Notes under the pieces: model-generated
Databases searched by the model: none
What the model saw: the letters and a program-made list of their open reading frames with translations, nothing else
What the model was told of the DNA's origin: nothing
In this document: in pieces, positions 25,326 through 34,481 of the stretch
How positions within the stretch are numbered: position 1 is the stretch's first letter
Layout: the number at the start of each line of letters is the position of its first letter
Made by a program: the position numbers and the translations under genes
Assembly: GCA_949317995.1 (NCBI GenBank)
Contig: OX439044.1
Coordinates: 17,508,641 to 17,572,640 of the forward strand
DNA length: 64,000 nucleotides
Origin: Acholoe squamosa
Lineage: Eukaryota; Annelida; Polychaeta; Phyllodocida; Polynoidae
Reading direction: 5' to 3'

Positions 25326-25886
25326 TCATAGCTCCATCAGAAATGGGATGAAGTCTGTTGGCTGTTGTACCAGCGGGGCATATAAGGGTCTGTTGTAAAA
25401 TCTGGTAAAGGTGGTCTCATTTGACCACCCAGCCAATTTAAGGATTTCCTGTACCGGTACTCTGACCCTTGCTGCCGCTGAGGTAGATGCATGATGGGCA
25501 GAGTATGCAGTACACTGTGCATCTACCCTGGCATCAGTCAATGCCAATTTAACTTGGCGTGATATAGTTTTGGCACTGGCCCTGGTTGTAGGGAGCTTGA
25601 CTGTTGAGAATACAAACGGTACTGCTGACTGCGATCTCTGATCTGCTATGTAGGCTCTCAGGTGTGAATATACACAAAGCCTTTCATCTGCTTGTTTCTG
25701 GAAATACGTAACCAATGGTTTGTCTACGGGGTTGTTGGTTTTTGTGCTGAGCAAGTAGGTGATTTTCACTGAATGTTCAGTCCACTCACAAAAAACCCTC
25801 AGCATAAGGTGTAGGGCCTGTAGCCTTTGGCCTGTGGCTAGTAAGACTAACAGCATGGTGCACCTGGTGAGTTTTTCAAAGTCCAA
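25326..25886 (-). pseudogene. DIRS tyrosine recombinase, C-terminal catalytic part
   Basis: This 186-codon frame carries the catalytic-domain layout of DIRS/Ngaro recombinases. The first Arg is in ATGQRLQALH, a His box in YSAHHASTSAA, and the Tyr nucleophile in TFTRFYNRPL, preceded by ILKLAGWSNE. At the His box the second catalytic Arg expected three residues after the His is not present, so the enzyme is probably dead even though this frame is open. In an active element it would integrate the circular cDNA by site-specific recombination, without target duplication. The N-terminal part is not recovered in one frame upstream (about 25890-26430). Confidence 0.85.
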
Positions 25887-26438
25887 CTCATTTATGTATC
25901 CCCATCCTTGGAGGGTTAATAGGACTGGTTGCGGGTCCCATACAAAGTCAATTGATTTTGATGGGGGCTTTTTGACTTTTAATAGTTCCCCTTACAAAGC
26001 CTGAAATGGTTGGTTCTTCACCTGCTGGCTTTCCATTGAAAGTGATAAAGCAGGATAGGAATGACCTGGAGGTGTTGATGGAGCTGTGTCCTACTCCTGT
26101 GTCTACGTATTAACTTAAGAACTGTATGCAATCAGTGACTGAGGGCTGTGTAGGGTGCACATCTCTCAGGCTTGTAAATGTTGTCTATTGTTTAGCACAG
26201 CCCTCATAGGCTGCCGCCATGTTAGGGCTCCATGCCATTGTCATGACCTGCCATGCTCTGAAGGAGAATCCCCATAGATCACACCATATGGGATAATCAG
26301 TAGCTGTGATCTTACTGCTAATGGGAACTTCTTGTTGGGGTCTCCTGTCCACAACAGGGTCGTAGGTGTAATAGAAATCTGCAGGTGCTCATCGTATCTT
26401 TTGAGCTTGGTTAGGCTGGCAAACCACGGTTGTGTTGC

Positions 26439-27996
26439 CTAGTTGGGTACCACCAGCAACCCAGATGTCTTGTCTTGTTTGATCTTCCTCAGCACCCTTC
26501 CGACAAGAGAGAAAGGTGGGAAGATTAGTGAGTCATCATTCCATGTACAGGTGAATGCATCAGTTGCTATGGCATTGGCATCATAATGTAGCGTTATGTA
26601 TTTTGAGCAAAGTGCATTTTGGTATGATGCAATCAAATCCACTCTGGGTTTGTGGAAGGCAGAGAATATGTAACTTTGTGTTGTGGGAGACAGTGACCAC
26701 TCTGCGGATGAGGCAAAAGCCCTTGATGCCTATCTGCTTCTACATTGAGTTTTGTAGGGCAGTAGGACAACTTGAAGGTGATTCTGTGCTTCCATGCATA
26801 ATTATATATACACTGTGTCACGTCATCACAGGGTATGGAGCCCAGAGAACCACCCTTTTTGATGCAGCTTAGGGCAGTAGTGTTATCAATGAACAGATGT
26901 ACACATTGGCCTTTTACTCAGCATTGAAGCTTTTTCAATGCCATTAGAACTGCCTTCAATCCTAGGACATTAATATGCAGTTCTTGGGTATCGATGGGCC
27001 ATTCCTCCCCATACTCAAAGTTACCCTGTTGCCAGTAGCAACCCCATCCTGTCTTGGATGAATCTGTGTAGATTGACACTAGTGGTTGGATTTCTGCATA
27101 CAGTGCAGATGCGATAGGGAGGTGGGACAGCCACTGTTTGATACAATCATGTACCGCATCATTTAAGTACATGATTTTTTGGTTCAGTGGCTGTCAGTTT
27201 TCCTATGACTCCTGCAAATTTTCTGACAGACAGTCTCCTGACCTTCAGGATGTCACATGCTATGCTCATTAATATATCCACTTTTTTATGAGGTATGTGG
27301 AGTGTCAGTTTGGTCGAGTCAATGGTGAGGCCTAGGTATTCAATGGACTGTGCTGGGGTCAAGACTGATTTCTTAAAATTGATCATTAATCCGGCTTCTT
27401 GTAATACCCTTAGAATGTGTTTTACAGACTGTGCCACTATCTCTGGGGTTTCTCCAAAGATCAGTGTGTCATTGATATAAAACACAAGGTGCATTTCAGG
27501 GTGCAGTCTCAGATATGAAAACAATGCCTTCATGATGCATGTGAACAATCTTGGCCCTGGCGAGTAACCATTTGGTAGGCATGTGTACCTGTAGCGTTCA
27601 CCATAAAACTGGAATTGTAAGAAATCCCTGTCTCTCTCTTTTATGGGTAGAGTGAAGTAAGGCTGACATGATATCTACAGAGCTCATGAAGGGGTGTTTT
27701 GGCAAGATTCCCATTACTGACTAGATGGTCCATTTTGAAGTGTTTATAGACTGTAAATTCATTCAGTCCTGAGAGGTTCAAAATAGGTCTAAAAGTGCCA
27801 TCTGGTTTTGGCCTTAGGAACATGTGTGATACAAAAGCTCTTGCATTATGTACGCTGGTTCTATGATGTCTTTGTTTAACATATCCTTTATTTGCATATC
27901 CAGCTGCGCATCCTTTAAAGGGTTAATGGATGCCGAGTCAGGAATGTCTGATTGGAGTGAAATGGAGTGTAGAACTATGGTCAGCCCTTTTACCAT
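26439..27996 (-). pseudogene. DIRS reverse transcriptase-RNase H, broken
   Basis: Fragments in at least five frames: 27814-27996 and 27641-27823 (RT fingers, PDGTFRPILNLSGLNEF), 27159-27548 (palm, thumb), 26918-27172 (RNase H, IYTDSSKTGWG and a His-containing ELHINVLGLKAV helix), 26633-26821 (RNase H end, KLNVEADR), 26439-26642 (connection to recombinase, FPPFSLVGRVL). The RT active site reads FYINDTLIFG. The first Asp of the YxDD box is Asn, from codon AAT at 27471-27473 (reverse complement). Frameshifts and this substitution make it inactive. Confidence 0.85.
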
Positions 27997-28150
27997 ATCT
28001 TAAACCCATTTATCAATGGTGAGTTTTTGCCATCTTTGAGCTCTCCTCCCCAATCCACCTGCTAAAAATGCCTGTGGATTTTGGTGGATTTTTCAGGTGT
28101 ATTGGGCAGTTGGCTCAAGTGGATTGAATTAACAACTGAGTGTCTTACAT

Positions 28151-29899
28151 CTATTTGTTGTTTTCTTTGTTGTTACCTTTGTAGTGGTTCTGCCTGCTTG
28201 ACTTGCCATGCTTGCCACCCCTGGGGGTGTTGTTGTTGGGCCGGTAGTCTTGCTGGTGATTTGACACCCCTGGTGGCATTTGCTGTCCTGACTGGACCTG
28301 GAATGGTCTGCTGGGTACCTGCGGTTGGACCCACTCTTGGTGTGGTGGCTGCGGGTCTGGCCCCATTTGTAGTTTCTCCTGGCGGCGGTTACAGGACCTA
28401 GTGGCAGCTACTACATCTAGTAGGGCTGCTTCTTATTTCTGCCTGACCACAATCTGCTCTCTAGCATCTTCTCCAAGCAGGTATTTAAAGCTCTTGTGGT
28501 TCTTCAGCTTCTGTGTTACCTCCAGACCCACACCTTTCAGGCCTGCATAGACATTGTTGCGTCTAATGTCATTCGTCTTCCATGAGGCTTTGGCTATCAA
28601 TCTCATCGAATCCGTTATGGTTGTGACCAGCTTTTTAGAATTGAGTGTTTCTCCACTGCCTAGGTAGTTGAGCGCCTGTACCAATGGCCTGGCTGCAAAC
28701 TGCAGACTCAACTGCAGAGACCTGAAAGTGTTGCCTCTTTGTACCACCGCTTCCCTGTTCCTTTTTACCAGCTGTCTAGAGACATCCTCATTAAGCCTGG
28801 TTTATGGAGGACTTCTAGGTTTGAGGACCTAGGGTAAGTCTTGTAGAGCGCCTTCAGCTGGTCCTTAGTAGAGGGGTTAAGATATACCGCGTCCACTAAG
28901 GTTTTCACCTTTTCTGGTGTGTTTGTGGTCTCAGCATCCTGTGGCTCTGTAAATGGTAGCTGTACTGTGGCAGGAGGACAGTCAAATGGTTGTGGTCCAA
29001 ACACCGGCACTGGGTTTACCTCCTACTGATCCTCCTGAAAGCCTCTGAGCCGTCCAACTTTTGCAGGTGGGTGATCTCCCCTGATGGGAGGTCCATCATC
29101 TCGCCTGACTTAAGATGTGGTCATGGATCTGTCTGACTCAGATGACTTGTGGTTATCAGGATACCACCCTGAGCTAGCGAGATTCCTGAGAATAAATTAC
29201 TGTGCTCATAGCACTATGATCACTGTATCTTGAGCCTGCAAACATGGTGTGAGCTGCTCGCCTTTGGGTATGCTGGGCATTTTGGAACACCTGCTCCACC
29301 TCCCGGTCCTCTAATGATCTATAGCTGTTGTTGCCAACAAAGGTGTGCTCAGGTTGGTCAGCGTATAGAGGTATGGCTAGTGGCGGTTCACCCCTGCCCC
29401 TTATCCACCTGGGATGGTGATCTCTGTCTTGAGAATGCACTGCTCCAGGGTCAGAGGACGGGCTGGTAAATGTGTAATTGTAATATACAGCACCGTGATG
29501 TGACGGCCCATTCTGTACTGTTACCGGTATCAGCTGCCTGGGTTTTCAGTCTCTTGGCTGTATGAGTGGTTGGTCTGCCTTCCTCTTCATTGGTGCTGAT
29601 GGGGCACTCTGCTGTGGAGACCTATGCACAATTGGTGTGGGGTGATAGACCACTCCTGATGAGCTGCTCTCATTCACTGCACTTGAAGTTGAAGGGTCAG
29701 TTGTATGCACTATAGGGCCATTTACAGCAGGTCTTGTGGGTGAATACTGCGTGATGAAAGGTGGGTCTGGTGAAGGTGAGTAGCGATTCACTGGTTCACT
29801 CTTAGGTGGAGATTGCCCATCTTGGGTAGACCCATCATCATAATGTGTATCACCCGGTGAGAAAAGATCTTTGACGGTTGGGAGTCCCTGGGGGCGCAC
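28151..29899 (-). pseudogene. DIRS ORF1 (gag-like), broken
   Basis: Open pieces at 29546-29899, 29174-29440, 28765-29010, 28433-28747 and 28151-28366 follow one another. The piece at 28433-28747 is the most protein-like (helical, ending FKYLLGEDAREQIVVRQK), as in the ORF1 of DIRS elements. The last piece is Gln/Asn/Lys-rich (HGKSSRQNHYKGNNKENNK), suiting nucleic-acid binding. The upstream pieces are Pro/Ser-rich. Stops between pieces show decay. Assignment rests on order and context more than on motifs. Confidence 0.6.
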
Positions 29900-30695
29900 T
29901 CCTCCAATTGTCCTAATTGTATGGCTTCATTCAAAATGTCGCCCCTAGGTGGAGTGGAAGGTGATACTGGTCTCAGGTCAGGCGTCTCAATGTCTGTCGC
30001 GAGCTGCTCAGCAGTGTGTTGACAACAGACACCTGTTACTACTTAAGTAGCCCCCAGTGGTCAAGCCCTCAGGCATGGGGTGGAGTGGATTCAGCCATTC
30101 AGCGCGCTGATGAGACTCAATTAGTGTGTGGTCAAACAGTAGACCCTTGTGTGATTAACAGGTCGGTGTTAACGTCCCCCACACGGTGTGTCGATTAATA
30201 GACACCTACTTACCTCATCATGTGGGGATGCTTGTCACCAGATGTCCTCAGTAGGGCACTGTGACGCTACTTGTCTTAAGAATCCAACATATGTCGGACG
30301 CTGCCACCTGGTGGCATGTCGCGTCGCGTCCCCCTTCTGGGGGCAGCGAGCTGCTCCATGGTTCCCCATGTGTTGCTCAGGTGTCATGTGGCTGGTTCTC
30401 CCCGGACCCCTGGTGGGGGCATCGGCATCTGCTCCCGCCAGTGTGCCCTTGCCCCGGCATCTTGACAAGCCCAGTGTGCTCTCATTGAGACATCCATTTC
30501 CAAGGAGACCTGGTTCAAGTGATGATGAGCTCACCGTTCCTGACCTGTCTCATATAGCCTATCCACTAATCGGCGGTCAATTAAAGGATACTGGTAGTAA
30601 TTCAGCGTTATGTGCGTCACCCTTTATGACTAGACTTCAATTCCGAACCTATACTGACCATCCGAACCAATGTGTGTTGCTCAGCATGATGTAAT
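29900..30695. other. Flank between DIRS ORF1 and the provirus
   Basis: G/C-rich compared with the surroundings and probably the DIRS 5' end and leader. Opposing ORFs of 99 and 168 codons (30235-30534 on minus, 30188-30694 on plus) overlap each other and show no known motif; neither is supported. Confidence 0.4.
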
Positions 30696-30699
30696 ACAC
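30696..30699. repeat. Target-site duplication, left (ACAC)
   Basis: ACAC directly precedes the 5' LTR and is repeated at 48368-48371 directly after the 3' LTR. A 4-bp duplication is usual for Ty3/gypsy-type integration. Confidence 0.85.
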
Positions 30700-31270
30700 T
30701 GTCAATGGACTATTCTATGTATCATAATTATGAACGACATACTCAAACCAGACTGGCCAAGCTACCCCCTAGTTCAAACCAAGGTCAACCTATTTTTAGC
30801 TTGGCAGGGTGAAGAGTTCACACCTGCCCTCCTCCAGTGGGAAATCCCCAGGCTCCCTCCTGTGGATCCCCCACTGGAGAACTCAACTATTTTTAGATTC
30901 ACCTAGCCAATAGGAGCAGCTCACCCCTCCTACCACAGATTGGGACTGAGCAGAACCACCGACTCAGCATATTTGAGTCGCTCCCTATACTAAAAATAGA
31001 AAGTACAGAAATAGACACGACGTCATCTGGGCTTGCTCCTGACTATATAACCTAGTCAGGATCAAGCCTCAGCATCTTATTCTTCTCCAACCTAGACCCT
31101 ACGACACTCAGGTGCCTTGGCTTAGGATATAGCTTGGTCAGACTGGCGAGTACTATATTGTACACTGTATCAGTTACTCATCATGCCAATCTTACAATAA
31201 AGCTGGATCATCAACTGAATTGTCTGGACTCCTGTTACCTCACTTCATGACATGTAACGAGACATTGACA
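30700..31270 (+). repeat. 5' long terminal repeat (571 bp)
   Basis: The LTR starts TGTCAATG and ends CATTGACA, a perfect 8-bp inverted terminus. TATA box TATATAA at 31044-31050, polyadenylation signal AATAAA at 31196-31201, a GACGTCAT CRE-like site at ~31019. A second inverted repeat (CTCCAGTGGG ... CCCACTGGAG) spans ~30831-30880. It supplies the promoter for the genomic transcript. Confidence 0.96.
31031..31067 (+). promoter_or_regulatory. LTR core promoter: TATA box inside a 15-bp-arm hairpin
   Basis: GCTTGCTCCTGACTA (31031-31045) and TAGTCAGGATCAAGC (31053-31067) are inverted with one mismatch, and TATATAA spans the tip. The same structure is at 48128-48164 in the 3' LTR. It could extrude as a cruciform, or fold in read-through RNA; function is inferred. 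Confidence 0.7.
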
Positions 31271-31271
31271 A

Positions 31272-31284
31272 TGGTGGAGAACCC
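31272..31284 (+). other. Primer-binding site
   Basis: TGGTGGAGAACCC starts one base after the LTR. TGG pairs with the CCA end of a tRNA, as in retroviral minus-strand priming. Which tRNA is used would need the host tRNA set. Confidence 0.75.
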
Positions 31285-31322
31285 TATTTGTAACGTCCCA
31301 TTGTTTTCACCTCTCATGAGCC

Positions 31323-34300
31323 ATGAATCAAAGTGAGACAACAACCAAAGAGCCATTTACAGAAGATGCCGTTACATCCCCAGGGCTAGACGCGCCCCCA
31401 CCAGCAGCAGCAGCAGCAGCAGCACCAGCAGCAGCCCCAGACCAGCAGCAGACTGTTCCGTCATCTGACTCGTCACCTGACGCCTTTCTGTTGGATCCAA
31501 TCCTACCACCATCATTTCTAACACCCAAGCCAACACCTGTGAGTAGAAACAAAACTTTTTCATCAACAATTGATGACAATAATACCGGTACACAGACCAG
31601 CACCCCACTCACATCACAGGCACCAGGACTTAATCTGACTTTACCTGGTTTTTCAAGTGCTGAATCCCCAGTCCTAAGACTTGCTGGTCTACCAGGTGAA
31701 ACATCATCTACACCTGTAGCTTCACCAAGCCACTTAGACCTGGACTCACACCTAGAGCCCAGGTCACCACGATTACAGGCCGCCTTAGAAAGCATACCTA
31801 CATTACCTCGGCAGCCTGCTACCGGTACAGACACCACCTCACCCCCAGCTGGTTTTACACACCCCAACCCTTCTGAACTCACCTGGGACAGTTATATTCC
31901 CCCTGACCCTACATTACCACCTGAATCTGATCTCTGGAGACAAAGGATAAGATCAGCTATCAATAGGTGGAGATCAGTAAGGACAAATAGAGCTCAGGAG
32001 GCACCAGCCCCCAACACTCACAATACACAGTGTGGTGAAAGTCCCTCAGCATTTTTAGGTCGCATTAATAGAATACTAGAGGAGCAGTGGCCTGACGCCA
32101 CCACATCTAGTGACCCCTTCAGGTCATATCTAAATACCCCGACCCCTGAGGCCACCCCAACACCACCAAACACTCTCAATACCCCAAGCCTGGACACAGG
32201 GGCCACCTCTTCAGACTATACACCCCTACCTAGGCCCAGGAGAAGGAGGGCGCAGTCTACCTCACCTCTTAGAAGGCAGACACCCCCCTACTATAGGGTA
32301 TTGAGGAGCATAGACTCAGCAGTAACAGGTGCTATAGGAGCCACCTCCCAGATCTTCAGGAGAAGAGCCACCCCATACTGCACCTCAGAAGACAGCCTAA
32401 CCTCTGAGGACGATCCTGAAATCACCTTCCCTCACCTACACAGAGGCAGGATGGACAGCAGGACACCCACTACACACCCTCCCAGGTATGATCAGGACGA
32501 CCTGGCCAGGAATCTGGTAAGAGAATGTACACAGGCAGTCAGTGATTCCTTAAGCAATTTACTGACTGGCCAGATTAATCTCCTATCAGCTGAAATCCAA
32601 AGGGTAGGCCAGGAGCACACCAGCCATCTAAACAGAGTCAACGACAGGTTAGACAACATGGACACCTGGAAGGCTCAGATGGAGCGCGACTTGATACAAT
32701 CACACAGGAGAGCTGCAGAAGATAATGCAGATGTCCTGAGAAGATCTGAAATGATGGCAGCAGATATCTCTGAGCGCATCAACAGGAACATGGATGATGT
32801 TAGGAGAGAGATTTGCTCAGTTTATGGCCACAGGCCCCCACTCCAGCCCCCTCCTGCCCACGCCTCACCGGCAAACTTGGGTATACCTCACGCCTCACAG
32901 ACCCCCAGTGCACCTACCATGCCAGGTTACCAACATGCTGGCAATGACATAAGGTTAAGCCCACCCAGCGCCTTCCAGAACAACACTCCAGCTGGTTTAT
33001 TGGGTGCCACGCCCACCTCACACAGGTCAACCCGAGACGATATACCTAGTGTCTCCGCTACTCGCCAGATGGCAGCTCCAGCCACCACCCCAGTGCAGGC
33101 CAATGCTAACACATTAGGTACAGTGGCAGGTAGTATCTATATCCCTGCTCATGCTCGTACACCCAGCAACATGCCTATACCCATGCAAACCCTGTATTCT
33201 CAAAGCACAGGTGCACATCCAACAGGACACCGCCAGGCATACGACCACTCCACCCCTATGATACCAATGATAGGCCAATCTCACATCGCCAGTGGTTTGG
33301 GTCAAATGACTTTGAGTGATGACAAACTCTCCTCAGCCCAACTCAGCTCTTTTAATAAGCCTGAGACATTTGACAAACCAACTGAGTACAGGTCTGCCGC
33401 CAAATTCATCACAGAATTTAAGTTCTGGATCAGGAATGTATACCCCCGCCACCAACACCTGCACGCCTCCTGCCTATACACCTTCCTAAAGGGCAGGGCA
33501 GCTCAATGGTTCTTCGCCAATATTTTTGAGAAGCCCATCATGTATGACAATGAGGCAGTATATGCAGCCTTCCTGAAGCGTTTTGGCACCCCTGACCCTG
33601 CAACCATCAGCAAAGGTTATAGAAACAGGACACAACAGCCAGATGAGACAGTGGAACAGTACTTAGAAGACATGACCCTGCTCTTGGCAAACAGCAACCT
33701 GGAGGAGTCAGTTCAAGTGGATTACCTGATTAATGGGCTTAAGCCTCAAATTAAATCAGTAATCCTCCCTGACATGCCCAAAACCATAGCTGATGCAGAA
33801 AAAATGGCCCTTACACAGGAATTGCGCATAGAAGCACATAAAATGGCCATGGCTGGGACCCAACAAGCAGACCTCTGTGCCATGAACAGTAACAAAAACA
33901 ATAGTGGCACACCCAGAAAGGAAAACCAATACTCCAACAATAAAAAGTATGACAGGTACCCCAGTGGCAACTACAACAGGCAGTATGAGACCAGGACCCA
34001 AAACGGCTCCAGCAACCAATCTGACCCCAATTACAGAAGGTTCAGAAGGTCAAGGTCTCAGGATGCTTCTGGAGGAAGAAATAAACCACCTCAGCAAAGA
34101 GCTAGATCACAAAGCGCCTCCAGAAATCCTACCTCCAGGGATGACAACAAAATAGTCATCACAGTGGCCACAGCCCCGGCAAACAATAAACAGGTTTCCT
34201 TTAAAAAGGTCACACATGAGGCTGATATCATAAACAGCAATAGTCCCCCTTACCAGAATAGGAGGACCAGAGACCCCACACCCAGCAGATTCCCCAGGAA

Positions 34301-34433
34301 TAACAATGAAAGTGATCCGACGGAACCTGAGGGCAACGCTGACCTACATAACATTGATGAAGACAATCATGATCACAACGATGGTGATGAAGACTTCATT
34401 GATGAAGACACAGACTATGATGACGAAGAATAG
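31323..34433 (+). CDS. gag: Provirus Gag polyprotein (1036 aa)
   Basis: Structural protein that would form the particle and package RNA. The ATG at 31323 is the first in-frame start after the leader. Layout: Ala/Gln-rich and Pro/Ser/Thr-rich N-terminal third; a coiled-coil region at about 420-495 (Asp/Arg/Glu heptads, LNRVNDRLDNMDTWKAQM); capsid of the retrotransposon-gag type at about 680-835 (KFITEFKFWIRNVYP, FLKGRAAQWFF, FLKRFGTPDP, YLEDMTLLL). After the capsid there is no CCHC zinc knuckle. In its place is an Arg/Ser-rich stretch at about 904-940 (RRFRRSRSQ, RARSQSASR), followed by a very acidic C-terminus. At 1036 aa it is about twice the usual gypsy Gag. The frame ends in UAG and the same frame continues into pol. 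Possible splice donors lie at 31333 (CAAA/GTGAGA) and 31539 (CCT/GTGAGT). Confidence 0.93.
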   Translation: MNQSETTTKEPFTEDAVTSPGLDAPPPAAAAAAAPAAAPDQQQTVPSSDSSPDAFLLDPILPPSFLTPKPTPVSRNKTFSSTIDDNNTGTQTSTPLTSQAPGLNLTLPGFSSAESPVLRLAGLPGETSSTPVASPSHLDLDSHLEPRSPRLQAALESIPTLPRQPATGTDTTSPPAGFTHPNPSELTWDSYIPPDPTLPPESDLWRQRIRSAINRWRSVRTNRAQEAPAPNTHNTQCGESPSAFLGRINRILEEQWPDATTSSDPFRSYLNTPTPEATPTPPNTLNTPSLDTGATSSDYTPLPRPRRRRAQSTSPLRRQTPPYYRVLRSIDSAVTGAIGATSQIFRRRATPYCTSEDSLTSEDDPEITFPHLHRGRMDSRTPTTHPPRYDQDDLARNLVRECTQAVSDSLSNLLTGQINLLSAEIQRVGQEHTSHLNRVNDRLDNMDTWKAQMERDLIQSHRRAAEDNADVLRRSEMMAADISERINRNMDDVRREICSVYGHRPPLQPPPAHASPANLGIPHASQTPSAPTMPGYQHAGNDIRLSPPSAFQNNTPAGLLGATPTSHRSTRDDIPSVSATRQMAAPATTPVQANANTLGTVAGSIYIPAHARTPSNMPIPMQTLYSQSTGAHPTGHRQAYDHSTPMIPMIGQSHIASGLGQMTLSDDKLSSAQLSSFNKPETFDKPTEYRSAAKFITEFKFWIRNVYPRHQHLHASCLYTFLKGRAAQWFFANIFEKPIMYDNEAVYAAFLKRFGTPDPATISKGYRNRTQQPDETVEQYLEDMTLLLANSNLEESVQVDYLINGLKPQIKSVILPDMPKTIADAEKMALTQELRIEAHKMAMAGTQQADLCAMNSNKNNSGTPRKENQYSNNKKYDRYPSGNYNRQYETRTQNGSSNQSDPNYRRFRRSRSQDASGGRNKPPQQRARSQSASRNPTSRDDNKIVITVATAPANNKQVSFKKVTHEADIINSNSPPYQNRRTRDPTPSRFPRNNNESDPTEPEGNADLHNIDEDNHDHNDGDEDFIDEDTDYDDEE

Positions 34434-34481
34434 GTTTCAGGGGAAGGATGCAAAGCACCAAACCACCCCGCCCCCACCACA
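34431..34481 (+). promoter_or_regulatory. In-frame UAG between gag and pol: likely readthrough site
   Basis: Gag and pol share frame 0. After the TAG at 34431-34433 there are 16 sense codons before the GTG at 34482 where an isolated pol frame would be called; the first ATG is 34488. The next bases, GTTTCAGGGGAAGG, form a G/A-rich spacer before C-rich text able to pair (GGGG with CCCC). This is the arrangement used for Gag-Pol readthrough in gammaretroviruses. A point mutation in this copy is the alternative. Confidence 0.7.

Larger units (their letters stand above)
25326..29899 (-). mobile_element. Decayed DIRS-like (tyrosine recombinase) retrotransposon
   Basis: Reading right to left on the minus strand, frames with gag-like, reverse transcriptase, RNase H and tyrosine recombinase similarity follow one another in the DIRS order. 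All are broken by stops and frameshifts. A recombinase in place of a DDE integrase, and the RT texture (FLRPKPDGTFRPILNLSGLN, FPPFSLVGRVLRKIKQDK), separate it from the gypsy-type provirus to its right. Terminal repeats were not delimited. The provirus at 30700 inserted about 800 bp upstream of its first recognisable frame. Confidence 0.85.

Noticed and set aside
31328-31882. 184-codon minus-strand ORF opposite gag
   Set aside because: Shadow of the Pro/Ser/Ala-rich gag start; codon bias of gag opens the opposite frame.
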